61,310 nt of DNA from Candidatus Sumerlaeota bacterium (lineage in GTDB: Bacteria > Sumerlaeota > Sumerlaeia > Sumerlaeales > Sumerlaeaceae): positions 32,420-93,729 of the forward strand of contig JADFCV010000002.1 in assembly GCA_017161655.1 (NCBI GenBank), in the 5' to 3' direction. The position numbers were made by a program, and so were the translations under genes. Positions 45,278 to 54,269 of the stretch are shown piece after piece. The notes beneath the pieces were generated by a model. The model was not told the origin of the DNA, ran no database searches, and saw only the letters and a list, made by a program, of their open reading frames with translations. Each line of letters begins with the position of its first letter. The first letter of the stretch is position 1.

Positions 45278-46080
45278 AAGGCCCAGCTGTCCCAACGAAA
45301 CAACCTCCGGGCATTCCTGGTTGTCGCGCTTGCCACTTCCTCAGCCGAAAGATTTTTCAATTCGGCGATCCGCTGGATAACCTTTGGCAAGTAGCATGGT
45401 TCGTTGCGTTTTCCGCGGTAGGGGACTGGTGCCATGTAGGGTGCGTCGGTTTCCAACACCATTGCCTCGATCGGCATTTCCCGGACCACTTCATGCACGC
45501 CCTCCGCTTTTTTGAACGTTACTGAGCCCCCGATCCCAAGAAGCAAACCCATGTCGTAAAATGCTTTTGCCTGGTCAAGTGTGCCAAAGAAACAATGCAT
45601 CACACCCCACGGTGCCGACGGAGCTCTTGCTGCATAGTCTTTCAAAATCGCCAGTGCGACATCGTATGCCTCCCGGCAATGAACAACAACCGGTAGCTTG
45701 AGTTCATGGGCAAGCTCAACCTGTGCCCGGAACGCGGGCAACTGTTCATCCGGCGTCGCAAAATCGTAGTGAAAATCTAAGCCTATTTCTCCGATCGCTA
45801 CGACTTGCGAATGGGAAGTCGCAAGCCCGGCGAGCTCTTCAACAACCCCTGGGGCAAAGTCTTTGGCTCGGTGAGGATGAAGACCCACACTAGCCCAACA
45901 GACGTCCGGATGAGCCTTCGCCTTTGCCACAGCAGCCAAACTATTGGCGACGTCTTCTCCGATAAGAACAATCCGTGCCACACCCACCTGCGTGGCTCTT
46001 GTCAGGACGTCCTGGAAGTCGTTTTCAAACTCTCGATCATGCAGGTGCGCATGAGTATCCACAATTGTCTGTTCAGTCAT
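45274..46080 (-). CDS. tatD: TatD-family metal-dependent hydrolase/DNase
   Basis: 268 residues. Metal ligands lie in IVDTHAHLHD (HxH), GEIGLDFHYD (Glu), PVVVHCREAYD (His), MHCFFG (His) and LETDAPYMAP (Asp), the complete TatD set. Normal length. Members show 3'-5' exonuclease activity linked to DNA repair or quality control. It overlaps the convergent GT-C gene stop by four bases (TTAG), with no room for a terminator. Confidence 0.93.
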   Translation of the reverse strand: MTEQTIVDTHAHLHDREFENDFQDVLTRATQVGVARIVLIGEDVANSLAAVAKAKAHPDVCWASVGLHPHRAKDFAPGVVEELAGLATSHSQVVAIGEIGLDFHYDFATPDEQLPAFRAQVELAHELKLPVVVHCREAYDVALAILKDYAARAPSAPWGVMHCFFGTLDQAKAFYDMGLLLGIGGSVTFKKAEGVHEVVREMPIEAMVLETDAPYMAPVPYRGKRNEPCYLPKVIQRIAELKNLSAEEVASATTRNARRLFRWDSWAF

Positions 46081-46232
46081 GATTCACGCTCATTCTTGGT
46101 GGCCTGACGAACTTGTGTCTGACACCATCTCAGCCTCGTGCCCTTGGCCAGTCCCATTTGTTCGGATGAAAGGAAAAATGTGTTTTCTATCTTTACAATC
46201 GGATCCTTCTGGCAGTTAGCTTATCAATCGCA
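46081..46232. promoter_or_regulatory. Divergent intergenic region with short palindrome
   Basis: Separates divergent tatD and an ABC permease gene. It holds an 11-bp perfect palindrome GTGTC-T-GACAC (46115-46125) and a TACAAT (46194-46199) that could be a -10 box for the permease; no good -35 is seen at the right spacing. Confidence 0.3.
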
Positions 46233-47045
46233 ATGCTCTCCGAGGTACGGCGACTTTTTGTTTCCGAAATGGCAAAGGTATGGCGGACGAAGCTGCCATA
46301 CGTCGGACTGGCCTGCAGTGCACTCATGGCTTTGGTCGCTAAACAAAGCGTCGAGAGTTTTGCACAGCCCGGACAGGTGACCGCTTTCAACTATTTCATT
46401 AGCTCGATTATTCTTTCCTCAACACTTACAACGCCAATTTTTGCCACCATCTTTGCTGCGATTTCCGTCGCTGCGGAAACGTCACGTGGGACCCTGCGCA
46501 CTGTGCTGGTGCGTCCAGTCACGCGTACCCAGTTCCTTATTGCCAAATTTCTCTCTGCAGTGCTCTACCTTGTGCTCCTCGTTGCAACGAATGCGTTAGT
46601 CGCCATCATCGTCGCACAGAAGTACCCACTCAACGAATCGCTCGACGCCTCCCTCGAAGTCCCGCCCTTATGGTCACAGCTCCTTATCTGCGGCAGTGGT
46701 TTGGCTCTGTCTTTGATTCCACAGTTGGCGACGGTAGCCTTCGGATTCATGATTAGTATCATCGTAGCTTCAGGAGGAACGGCGGTGGGGATGGCTCTCG
46801 GCCTTTACCTTACGGTGACGGCTGCTAAGCAGTTCATCAGCATCGGGGGCTACGAACTCAGTCAGTTCGTTTTCAGCACCTACTTTGATCTACCGCTGAA
46901 AATTGCTGACGCCAAAATAAGCGGTATGTACGAGACCTGGCTTCAGGAAAGAATGCTTTACATGCTTTCGACGAGCCTTGTGGCTCTTGCCGTGTTTCTC
47001 GCGGTGAGTTTTTGGCTCTTTTTGCGCCGAGACCTGAATTACTGA
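46233..47045 (+). CDS. Orphan ABC-2 type permease
   Basis: A 270-residue membrane protein with six hydrophobic segments: LPYVGLACSALMALV, FISSIILSSTLTTPIFATIFAAI, then ETSRGTLRTVLVRPVTRTQFLIAKF (the E-x2-xGT-x-R-x2-L-x-RPVTR pattern of the YfiM/NosY-type ABC-2 subfamily) and four more. No ATPase gene is adjacent on either side, although such permeases need one. It may use an ATPase encoded elsewhere, or have lost its partner. Confidence 0.8.
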   Translation: MLSEVRRLFVSEMAKVWRTKLPYVGLACSALMALVAKQSVESFAQPGQVTAFNYFISSIILSSTLTTPIFATIFAAISVAAETSRGTLRTVLVRPVTRTQFLIAKFLSAVLYLVLLVATNALVAIIVAQKYPLNESLDASLEVPPLWSQLLICGSGLALSLIPQLATVAFGFMISIIVASGGTAVGMALGLYLTVTAAKQFISIGGYELSQFVFSTYFDLPLKIADAKISGMYETWLQERMLYMLSTSLVALAVFLAVSFWLFLRRDLNY

Positions 47046-47099
47046 CGTGTGCTTCTCTGGGCGGCCTGTTCCCGCGAATGGCTCAGTGTTCCACCGAAC

Positions 47100-48113
47100 T
47101 TAGTCTATCGTTGGGTGAAAAGAGTAAATGAACTTGTCTATGGTTTCTTCCTCTTTTCGGAATTCCTCTTCTGGTCCCTCAGCGCAGATTAGCTTTGCTA
47201 TCCCATCAACGACAAACGCTTGAATTCGCCCTCGATACTTTCGATCCGGTTTTCCATCTTTTCCTGCCCGCACGTACGTGTACGTATAGTCCCGCCCTTC
47301 GATGTCGCCGTCGAAGACCTTAAGCTTGCTTTTCACGCGGACCTCGCCCCGTGCTATGGTTTTTAGATAGTCGAGATAATCCTTGATCTGCACGTACGCC
47401 GGTGGATCCGCTGGATCGCTACTTTTGATTTCTGGCGCAGCCCAAACGCGCGCCTCGAGCTCGCTCCCTGCAGGCGCCACCCCAACAGCTCCGTCATTGT
47501 TTCGCGCTACCCGGTAATTCCATCCTTGTGGCCAACGCACCGAAAACTCGTAACGCTGGTTCACATATAAGGGATTTTTTGCGGGCAATATCACAGGCGC
47601 GGACGTAGAGATATCGGGGCTCGACACCTCCTTTTGGGGAGGGCGGAGTAATGCCAGTTCCGAGCTTAGTTTGTTCAAATCCATCCCCTCAATCGGAGTG
47701 GCACGGCTCTCAGCAAGGATGTACAGCTTTGCATTCTCATCGCCGAGGATTTCATCAGTGCTACCGAACACCGGCATTCGAACACCCCGCTGCTGGACAA
47801 TCTCCTCAACGACATCCAGCTGGTCCTCATTTTCTAGCTCAACAATGGCAAATGCTGGGATTCCTGCCGTGGCTGTCGTTTGCATCACCGCGTCGAAACG
47901 CGCAAGCTGCTCATAATTGGGCGCAGCATGTTTTAGAACCATGACGGCAGCAAGGGGGCTTTCTGCCACGGCGACCTCCGCCTTTCCAATGGGCAGAAGG
48001 GACCTTCCAGCAAGCGCTCCCTTCTGAACGATTTCCGCACTTAACAGGCACGGCACGAAGGCCAGCCAAACAAACCAGAGTCCCTTGCTTTTGACGCACG
48101 AGTTATATTTCAC
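47100..48113 (-). CDS. Secreted protein with thioredoxin-like and PsbP/DcrB-like parts
   Basis: 337 residues with a GTG start overlapping the glgC stop (GTGA). A signal peptide (residues ~1-26) is followed by a region like a thioredoxin fold without the CxxC pair (AAVMVLKHAAPNYEQLARF... IPAFAIVELEN), then a Pro/Ser linker, then a strand-rich C-terminal domain (YEFSVRWPQGWNYRVARNN... VFDGDIEGRDYTYTYVRAG) that resembles PsbP/DcrB-like modules. Assignments are by shape only. It is the last gene of the glycosyltransferase-glgC set and its link to glycogen is unclear. Confidence 0.5.
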   Translation of the reverse strand: MKYNSCVKSKGLWFVWLAFVPCLLSAEIVQKGALAGRSLLPIGKAEVAVAESPLAAVMVLKHAAPNYEQLARFDAVMQTTATAGIPAFAIVELENEDQLDVVEEIVQQRGVRMPVFGSTDEILGDENAKLYILAESRATPIEGMDLNKLSSELALLRPPQKEVSSPDISTSAPVILPAKNPLYVNQRYEFSVRWPQGWNYRVARNNDGAVGVAPAGSELEARVWAAPEIKSSDPADPPAYVQIKDYLDYLKTIARGEVRVKSKLKVFDGDIEGRDYTYTYVRAGKDGKPDRKYRGRIQAFVVDGIAKLICAEGPEEEFRKEEETIDKFIYSFHPTID

Positions 48114-49411
48114 CCCGCAAGCGCCCCTTTGTGTGATTTCTTCGAAGCATAGACGGTCTGCCCAGTTTGGACAACCCCGCTAGTAAAGTCGCGAGGCTCG
48201 ACATCCGGGTAAATGAGTACATTTTTTCCTACTTCTAATCCTGCCGGCAGATGAGCATTCTTCCCCACCACTGTAAGCCCCGAGTCGAGCAAGTGCGGAA
48301 ACTCCTTGTTTGGCACGCACGCATCATCTGCTCCGATCTTGCAGCATTGCTCAATCTGCACATTCTTGTCGAGGATCGCTTTTTCCACGACAGCTCCGGG
48401 CCCGATCCAGGAATTATTCATCACGATAGAATCGCGCACGATGGCGTCGCGTTCCACACGAACGCCGCAGAACAAAATCGAATGCTCGACTACACCATCG
48501 ACAACGCAGCCCCGTGGCACGTAACTATTCACTATGCGCGCATGTGGCCCCACCCAGGCGGGAAGCTCGTTCTGCGTGCGCGGCTCATAATAATTCGTGC
48601 GCAGACTCCACTCCATAAGGTCGAGCCCTGATGATGGCTCAAGTGCTTCCATATTGGCGTCCCAGTAAGACTGGATGGTCCCAACATCGCGCCAGTAACC
48701 AGAAAACTCGTAAGCAAAGACTTTATCGCGCTCCAACATGCTTGGAATCACATTCATTCCAAAATCATGCTTACTCTGCTCGTTTTCTGCGTCCTCCGCA
48801 AGTCTTCGGAGAAGCACCTCGGTGTCGAAAACGTAGATGCCGAGCGAGGCAAGATTGCTAATCGGATTCGTTTTGGGTTTTTCCTGAAATTGGACAATTC
48901 TCCCGGTCTCATCAGTGAGCGCGACACCAAAGCGTGATGTGTCCTCCCATGGCACGCGTTGCATCGCGATTGTGAGCTCGGCTTTCCTTTCTCGGTGAAA
49001 CGCAATAAGATCCGCGTAATCCATGCGATAGATGTGGTCACCTGAAAGCACAAGCACCATGTCCGGATTGAACCGCGCAAGGAAATTGCGGTTTTGCCAC
49101 ACAGCGTCAGCTGTCCCCGCGTACCAATCACTATCCTCTTCCCCTGTGGCCGGTGGCAAAATTCGGCCCACTCGACCACGTCCAGAGAACCCCCACCATT
49201 CACCATTGCCGAAATGCTCCATGAGCGAGTACGGCTTGTACTGCGTCAGAATTCCGATGTAGGGAATCTCAGCATGCATGACATTGCTCAGGGTAAAATC
49301 AATAATGCGGTAACTGCCGCCAAAGGGCACCGCAGGTTTAGCGCGGTGCTGTGAAAGAATCGAGAGACGCGATCCTTGTCCTCCCGCCAAAAGCATTGCC
49401 ACGACCGTCAT
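48110..49411 (-). CDS. glgC: Glucose-1-phosphate adenylyltransferase (ADP-glucose pyrophosphorylase)
   Basis: 433 residues from ATG 49411 (GGGAGA 8 bases upstream; a GTG at 49417 is in frame). Nucleotide-binding AMLLAGGQGSRLSILSQHRAKPAVPFG, the catalytic Asp in VLVLSGDHIYRMD, and the sugar-phosphate site FQEKPK. The C-terminal left-handed beta helix carries isoleucine-patch repeats. It makes ADP-glucose for glycogen or related alpha-glucans. No glgA or glgB in the window; the GT4 gene upstream may play a related role. Confidence 0.95.
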   Translation of the reverse strand: MTVVAMLLAGGQGSRLSILSQHRAKPAVPFGGSYRIIDFTLSNVMHAEIPYIGILTQYKPYSLMEHFGNGEWWGFSGRGRVGRILPPATGEEDSDWYAGTADAVWQNRNFLARFNPDMVLVLSGDHIYRMDYADLIAFHRERKAELTIAMQRVPWEDTSRFGVALTDETGRIVQFQEKPKTNPISNLASLGIYVFDTEVLLRRLAEDAENEQSKHDFGMNVIPSMLERDKVFAYEFSGYWRDVGTIQSYWDANMEALEPSSGLDLMEWSLRTNYYEPRTQNELPAWVGPHARIVNSYVPRGCVVDGVVEHSILFCGVRVERDAIVRDSIVMNNSWIGPGAVVEKAILDKNVQIEQCCKIGADDACVPNKEFPHLLDSGLTVVGKNAHLPAGLEVGKNVLIYPDVEPRDFTSGVVQTGQTVYASKKSHKGALAG

Positions 49412-49493
49412 CTTCACATCTCTCCCGTACCTAACATTGGTCTATTTCTCGCCCAGGGCACTCGGTCGGTGCAAGCACGAAGGCGCACCCCTG

Positions 49494-50618
49494 TCAGGCG
49501 AGTGGTACGGCTCGCATCGTTCCCGAGGAAAGTCCCGCCAGTTTGCTGATGACATCCTTCAGGCGTTCTTTGAAAACGTCTCGTGCAAATCGCTGTGCGT
49601 GCCGCCGGCCGAACTCTTCGTCGAAGCTCATTTTTTCGAACTTCTCGATCGCCTCACTTAAGGACTCGGGTGTTTGATAATCAAAGAAAACGCCTGTCTG
49701 ACCCTCCACCACCGTTTCTAATGCACCACCTTTGCGGTAGGCAATAACGGGGCATCCGGAAGCCATCGCTTCAAGTGGAACAATGCCGAAATCCTCGTCC
49801 GCGGGGAACAAAAGAGCGCGTGCGCACGAATACAGCGCAGCCAATTGAGAATCGCTCACCCACCCTAAAAATTCAATCGTTGGTCCTGCCAAGCGACGGA
49901 GTCTCTTCAATTGCGTTCCAGTCCCTACGACCTTCAGCGGCACTCGCAGCCGATTGCAGGCCTCGATTGCTACATCCACGCGCTTATAGGGTTCGAGTGC
50001 CGAGACCACCAGAAAGAAGTCCGAAGGCAGCCGCTCGATCATAGAATACCGGTTCCAGTCCACCGGCGGCGGCAGCACGATTGCTTCTCGTTGATAGATT
50101 CTGCGGATGCGCTCGCGAACGTATTCGGAAGGAGCGAGAAAGTGCGTCACGCGCACAGATGACTTGACGTCCCATTCTTGCAGCGGGCGACGCAGCAGTC
50201 TCATTGCAAGCGAAGACGGACGCCAACGTTCGCCGAAATAGTCATCAAATTTATCCCACAAATAACGCATCGGGGTAAAACAATACGAGACGTGAAGAGT
50301 GGTCTCGGGCTCTGGACGAATGCCTTTAGCCACGCAATGGGACGTAGAAATAACGAGGTCATAGTTCCGAATTGGGAAGTTTTCCACGGCGCCAGGTAAA
50401 AAAGGTAAAAACCACCGATAGAAGCGTCGTGAAAGAGGAATCCATTTCGCAGCCCACCACTCTTCCACCTTCATGCTTCGGATCACTGGCGACACCTTTT
50501 GGGGTTCGTAGAAGAGCGTGAACACGTCAGCCTGCGGAAACAACTCACACAGGACCTCAAAGACCTTCTCGCCGCCTCGCATTCCGTTGAGCCAGTCGTG
50601 CACCAGTGCCACACGCAT
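49494..50618 (-). CDS. GT4-family glycosyltransferase
   Basis: 374 residues from ATG 50618, where the family-type N-terminus MRVALVHDWLNGMRGGEKVFE begins; in-frame starts at 50627 and 50666 exist. GT-B fold with donor-site features FLVVSALEPYKRVDVAIEAC, RALLFPADEDFGIVPLEAMASGCPVIAYRKGGALETV (E-x7-E), typical of WbaZ/WcaI-like mannosyl- or glucosyltransferases. It precedes glgC by 82 bp and lies behind a structured region with a terminator (50710-50738). Confidence 0.85.
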   Translation of the reverse strand: MRVALVHDWLNGMRGGEKVFEVLCELFPQADVFTLFYEPQKVSPVIRSMKVEEWWAAKWIPLSRRFYRWFLPFLPGAVENFPIRNYDLVISTSHCVAKGIRPEPETTLHVSYCFTPMRYLWDKFDDYFGERWRPSSLAMRLLRRPLQEWDVKSSVRVTHFLAPSEYVRERIRRIYQREAIVLPPPVDWNRYSMIERLPSDFFLVVSALEPYKRVDVAIEACNRLRVPLKVVGTGTQLKRLRRLAGPTIEFLGWVSDSQLAALYSCARALLFPADEDFGIVPLEAMASGCPVIAYRKGGALETVVEGQTGVFFDYQTPESLSEAIEKFEKMSFDEEFGRRHAQRFARDVFKERLKDVISKLAGLSSGTMRAVPLA

Positions 50619-50709
50619 GTGGGTCATTTCGTGAGACTGACCGGAGAGGGTAAAGAAAAAACTCAAAAGCCAGCTTGGGCGGTTAAAACTCAGGTCACAA
50701 AAAATCGAG

Positions 50710-50738
50710 GCGAGAGAATCTTTTCGAGATTCTCCCGC
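50710..50738 (-). terminator. Terminator ahead of the glycosyltransferase gene
   Basis: On the minus strand an 11-bp stem with one mismatch and a 7-base loop (arms 50728-50738 and 50710-50720) is followed five bases later by six T (50699-50704). It lies about 90 bp before the GT4 gene, in the same direction, so it either ends a separate small RNA or acts as an attenuator. Confidence 0.7.
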
Positions 50739-50797
50739 CCCACGTTCCCCTGCCCCCTCAATGAAGGGTCTTTCCTCTTCCTGCGCCTTCTCTCCAA

Positions 50798-50950
50798 AGC
50801 CCGTTGCCTGAATCTGGCAACGAGCGCCACGTGCCCCCCGCCGAGTCTGCAGGGCTTCTTTTCATCCCCTGTCCCCAGCCGCAGACTCCACGCGGTGCTC
50901 GTGCCGATCCACAACTCTTTTACAGGGGGTAGGTGACAAGGACTGTCACT
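50798..50950 (-). ncRNA. Candidate structured RNA or attenuator leader upstream of GT4-glgC
   Basis: In the 383-bp gap between the WYL regulator and the GT4 gene the minus strand can form a long rod: arms 50882-50889/50843-50850 (8 bp perfect) and 50890-50902/50821-50833 (13 positions: one mismatch, one G-U). A competing perfect 7-bp hairpin, arms 50816-50822 and 50802-50808, shares 50821-50822 with the rod, so the two are partly exclusive. Upstream is a dyad GTGACA-N5-TGTCAC (50934-50950); downstream is a terminator. No Rfam class was recognised; length (~220 nt) would suit a 6S-like RNA or riboswitch-type leader, neither shown. Confidence 0.4.
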
Positions 50951-51001
50951 ACTTGTGAAAGAAAGTGAGAGGATACTGTGTGCGCTGGAAATCGTCGCGA
51001 G

Positions 51002-52093
51002 CTATTCTTCGTAGCTCAGGGGCAGCTCCGGCTGGATAGCACTCTCTCCGTCACTGCTGCTTAATGCTTCAGCTGCCATTCTATGACGTTCCACCAGGAG
51101 CGCGCGAAGTTTCGCTGGTTCAAGCACACGAATATGATCTGCAAAGCCCATCAACTTGTGGAAAAGCGTTTCGTTGAGTCCAATATCCAGTTCCACCAGG
51201 GTATGTCCCTTTTCTCGCAAGAGCTTCTGCGTGGTGTGGAGGGGGTTTTCTTCAAGATAGCAGCCAAGCATATCATCCACCTCCAGGACCACTCGTTCGG
51301 GCTCCGCATGGAATGCTCCCAACGCAGCTTCAAGGTCCTTTTCTATCCCGTCGAGTAAACTGGCTTCATATTTCTCGTTCAAAACTGTGATTGTTCCTTC
51401 AATTCTCGAAAGACGGAAATTCCTTTTATCGTTACGGCTGTAACAGAATGCGCGAAGGTACGTATGCCCCGAAGCGATAAACAGTTTTAGCGGAGCGACA
51501 ACGCGGTTTTTGGTAAGACTTCCAGCATTATTACGGTACGAGAACTTACCTTTTCGTTTCTCTCGAATCGCTTTCATGAGTTGGTCATAATGACCAAGAT
51601 TCTCTAGGCCACCGGGATGCTGGACACTCTGCACAGACAAGCTTGCTGAGACATTCCTGTATAGCTCGCATAACTCGTCGCTATAATGCTGCTCCAGTTT
51701 GATCCACAGGCGGTCGAGGTGCTCAGACAACCAGGAAAAATCCGTCAAAGTCAGAGCATTGCGAGCCATCGCTAAGGCCAGCACTTCATTGCCTTCGGCA
51801 GGAAGTGGCAACGAATTGGCCGAATTAGCCTTCAGACGCCACCACTTCGAGCCATCGTTACGTGTGCTACACTCCAGCAACCAGCCAGAGTTCATGAAGA
51901 CTTTCAGGTCTCGCTGAAGGGTGCGACGACAGCATGGGTATCCGGCGTCTTTGAGCTTTTCCAGGATCTTGTCGTAGGGAAGGAAGCACCTGGCGGTGCT
52001 CAATAAATAAATGAGAGTCCATTGCCGCATAAAATGCGCATTAGGTAGCCTTTGGCTGACGCTCTTGGCCGGCCTCTTTTTCCCGCTCGCCAC
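51002..52093 (-). CDS. WYL-domain transcriptional regulator
   Basis: 363 residues from GTG 52093, chosen because GGGAGG lies nine bases upstream; a TTG at 52102 would sit right on that site. An N-terminal winged helix (LIYLLSTARCFLPYDKILEKL, CCRRTLQRDLKVF) is followed by a WYL core (FSYRNNAGSLTKNRVVAPLKLFIASGHTYLRAFCYSRNDKRNFRLSRI; the signature W-Y-L appears as T-Y-L) and a WCX-like C-terminal part. WYL proteins sense nucleotides or small ligands and often control stress or defence genes. Last on the strand after the efflux operon, which it may regulate. Confidence 0.85.
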   Translation of the reverse strand: MASGKKRPAKSVSQRLPNAHFMRQWTLIYLLSTARCFLPYDKILEKLKDAGYPCCRRTLQRDLKVFMNSGWLLECSTRNDGSKWWRLKANSANSLPLPAEGNEVLALAMARNALTLTDFSWLSEHLDRLWIKLEQHYSDELCELYRNVSASLSVQSVQHPGGLENLGHYDQLMKAIREKRKGKFSYRNNAGSLTKNRVVAPLKLFIASGHTYLRAFCYSRNDKRNFRLSRIEGTITVLNEKYEASLLDGIEKDLEAALGAFHAEPERVVLEVDDMLGCYLEENPLHTTQKLLREKGHTLVELDIGLNETLFHKLMGFADHIRVLEPAKLRALLVERHRMAAEALSSSDGESAIQPELPLSYEE

Positions 52094-52161
52094 TTCGGGC
52101 AACCTCCCTGGAAAGAAGATTGTATGACAGTAGGAATAATCCCCGAGCCGGAGTCAACTTG

Positions 52162-52887
52162 TTATTTTGATTCATGCGAGGATGTCGGGGCAAGACCTGG
52201 TCGCCGAGGTTCGATAGGGCGGTCATCCAGAATTTTCCCGTCGCGCATTTGGATAATCCGTTTACACCAGGCAGCAATGTCAGGTTCGTGTGTGACAATA
52301 ATCAACGTCACGCCCTGTGCGTTCAATTCGGTAAAAAGCTCCATAATCTCGATACTTGTTCGTGAATCGAGATTCCCCGTTGGCTCATCGGCAAGTATGA
52401 TCGTGGGGTTTGTCACCAGCGCACGCGCAATGGCGACGCGCTGGCGCTGGCCGCCAGACAGCTGATTAGGTTCATGGTGAGCGCGTTCTGCCAGGCCTAC
52501 ACGTTCCAGGGCAGCCATCGCCTGCTCTTTTGCATGACGCAATCCAGCGTACAGGAGTGGCACCTCGACATTCTCCAAGGCAGTCATCCGCGGTAGCAAA
52601 TTGAAGTTTTGAAACACAAACCCAATCTTTTTGTTTCGGATGCGCGCTAGGGCATTCTCTGAAAGTTTGCTCACATCCTCACCATCGAGGAAGTACTGGC
52701 CGGATGTTGGGCGGTCCAGGCCCCCAATGATATTCATAAGCGTGGTCTTGCCGCTTCCTGACGCTCCTGTAATCGCAACCATTTCGCCTGGGTCGACGAC
52801 AAACGACACGCCATCCACCGCACGCACTTCCTGATCGCCCATCTTGTAGATTTTCACGATGTCACGGAGTTCTATACAGTGAGTCAC
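52162..52887 (-). CDS. MacB/LolD-type ABC ATPase
   Basis: 241 residues. Walker A GASGSGKTTLMN, LolD/MacB-type insertion GLDRPTSGQYFLDG, signature LSGGQRQRVAIARAL, Walker B IILADEPTGNLD, H-loop VTHE. GTG start two bases after the MacA stop. Powers the permease encoded at the head of the same operon (56055-57284); here ATPase and permease are separate chains, unlike E. coli MacB. Confidence 0.93.
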   Translation of the reverse strand: MTHCIELRDIVKIYKMGDQEVRAVDGVSFVVDPGEMVAITGASGSGKTTLMNIIGGLDRPTSGQYFLDGEDVSKLSENALARIRNKKIGFVFQNFNLLPRMTALENVEVPLLYAGLRHAKEQAMAALERVGLAERAHHEPNQLSGGQRQRVAIARALVTNPTIILADEPTGNLDSRTSIEIMELFTELNAQGVTLIIVTHEPDIAAWCKRIIQMRDGKILDDRPIEPRRPGLAPTSSHESK

Positions 52888-52889
52888 GT

Positions 52890-54269
52890 CTAGCGTCTAC
52901 CGCCTCCTGCTCCGCTTAGGCGGAATGTGGCCATTCTCATGCCGCGATCGAAGTTCGCTCCACCGCGCTGCCCAGGCCCACCCTGGCCTTGTACCCAGCG
53001 ACTCTGAATGTTCGCTGGCACAACAACTTCTTCGCCCTCTTTCAACCCCTCCACAATCTCAGTTTGGAGTCCATCGGTGATCCCCGTTTTCACAGGCTTT
53101 CTCACCGTCGTTGTTGGATCGTCCTCTTTCTTCGTTTCGACGTAATACCCCATGCGACCGTACTGAACCGCTTCATTAGGTAACAGTAGCACGTCCTCTT
53201 TGCGGTCAGCCTGAATTTCCACATTGGCGGTCATCTCAGGACGGAGTAATTCTTTGCCTTCCCCTTCGACCTCAATCTTGACCTCAAACGTTACAACATT
53301 GTTGTTGTTCGTGCCTTTCGTTGCGATCCTGACTACACGACCCCGGAAGCGACGGCCGGGGTAAGCATCGCACGTGATAGTCGCCTTTTGCCCTAATTTC
53401 ACCTTTCCGATATCTGACTCGTCCACGTTAGCGTTCACAAAGATACGTGATAGATCGCTAAGAGTCATGAGTGTAGTGCCCCCGCCCACGTTGGAGATAC
53501 CGGAGGAAATAATCTGCCCTTCCTGCACCATTTTGGCGGTTACTACGCCGTCCATTGGTGCGAAAATCTTTGTTTCTCGCAGCCGCTGCTGAGCATTTTG
53601 CAAATCTACCTGTGCCCGCTTAACATCGGCCTCGGCTAACAAAATATCTTGTCTCTTCGTTTCAACAGTCCGAGGCAAATTCTTTGTCTGGGCAACCTTA
53701 ACCTCGGCTTGACGAAGTTGATTGGCAGCGCTTGCCGCCTCACTGCGTGCAGCATCTAACGACTCTTTTGTCGTAAGTCCTTTGCTATAGAGTTCTTCTT
53801 CGCGCGCCAGACGAGAACGAGCATCGCGCTCACGAATCGTGGCAGCTGCAAGCTCCGCCAGAGCGCTCGAAGTCTGAGTCTCCATGTTGACCAATGCTGT
53901 TTGGTAATCCAACTTTGCTTGCTCGAGCCTCGCTTTTGCTGAAGCAAGGGCAGCCTCTCGCTGGGTGACGTTGCGGATCTCATCGACAGGATCAAGTTCC
54001 GCCAATAAAGCGCCGCTTGTCACTGCATCGCTAATATCATAGGGGAACCTAATAATCTGTCCGCTTGCCTTAGATTTGATATCCACGTCACGGTTAGCGA
54101 CCACGCGTCCGGTTGTCGAAACCTTAAGCTCGATGTTCCCGCGCTCAACTTTCACCGTGCGCTGCTGAGCCTCTTGTTCGCCAACTCCCGGCTTTTCTGC
54201 CCGCCCCCATTTCCAATACGCCGCAATACCTAGCACGACAAGAATGCCGACAATAACAGTTTTCTTCAT
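52890..54269 (-). CDS. MacA-type periplasmic adaptor (HlyD/RND family)
   Basis: 459 residues with an N-terminal membrane anchor (VIVGILVVLGIAAYWKW), a lipoyl half-motif near residues 45-80 (GNIELKVSTTGRVVANRDVDIKSKASGQI), a coiled-coil hairpin (~95-230), the second lipoyl half (TKIFAPMDGVVTAKMVQEGQII), beta-barrel and membrane-proximal domains, and a Gly/Arg-rich tail. Its ATG overlaps the TolC stop (TAATG), with GAGGG upstream. It links the MacB-type pump to the outer membrane channel. Confidence 0.92.
   Translation of the reverse strand: MKKTVIVGILVVLGIAAYWKWGRAEKPGVGEQEAQQRTVKVERGNIELKVSTTGRVVANRDVDIKSKASGQIIRFPYDISDAVTSGALLAELDPVDEIRNVTQREAALASAKARLEQAKLDYQTALVNMETQTSSALAELAAATIRERDARSRLAREEELYSKGLTTKESLDAARSEAASAANQLRQAEVKVAQTKNLPRTVETKRQDILLAEADVKRAQVDLQNAQQRLRETKIFAPMDGVVTAKMVQEGQIISSGISNVGGGTTLMTLSDLSRIFVNANVDESDIGKVKLGQKATITCDAYPGRRFRGRVVRIATKGTNNNNVVTFEVKIEVEGEGKELLRPEMTANVEIQADRKEDVLLLPNEAVQYGRMGYYVETKKEDDPTTTVRKPVKTGITDGLQTEIVEGLKEGEEVVVPANIQSRWVQGQGGPGQRGGANFDRGMRMATFRLSGAGGGRR

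Noticed and set aside
50690..50914. 74-residue minus-strand ORF in the gap before the GT4 gene
   Set aside because: It lies wholly inside the paired stems and terminator, is very Arg-rich with no ribosome site, and its codons follow the hairpins rather than a protein pattern.
50798..50950. RNase P RNA, SRP RNA or a definite 6S RNA
   Set aside because: The conserved RNase P and SRP sequence blocks are not found; the rod shape alone is not enough for a 6S call.
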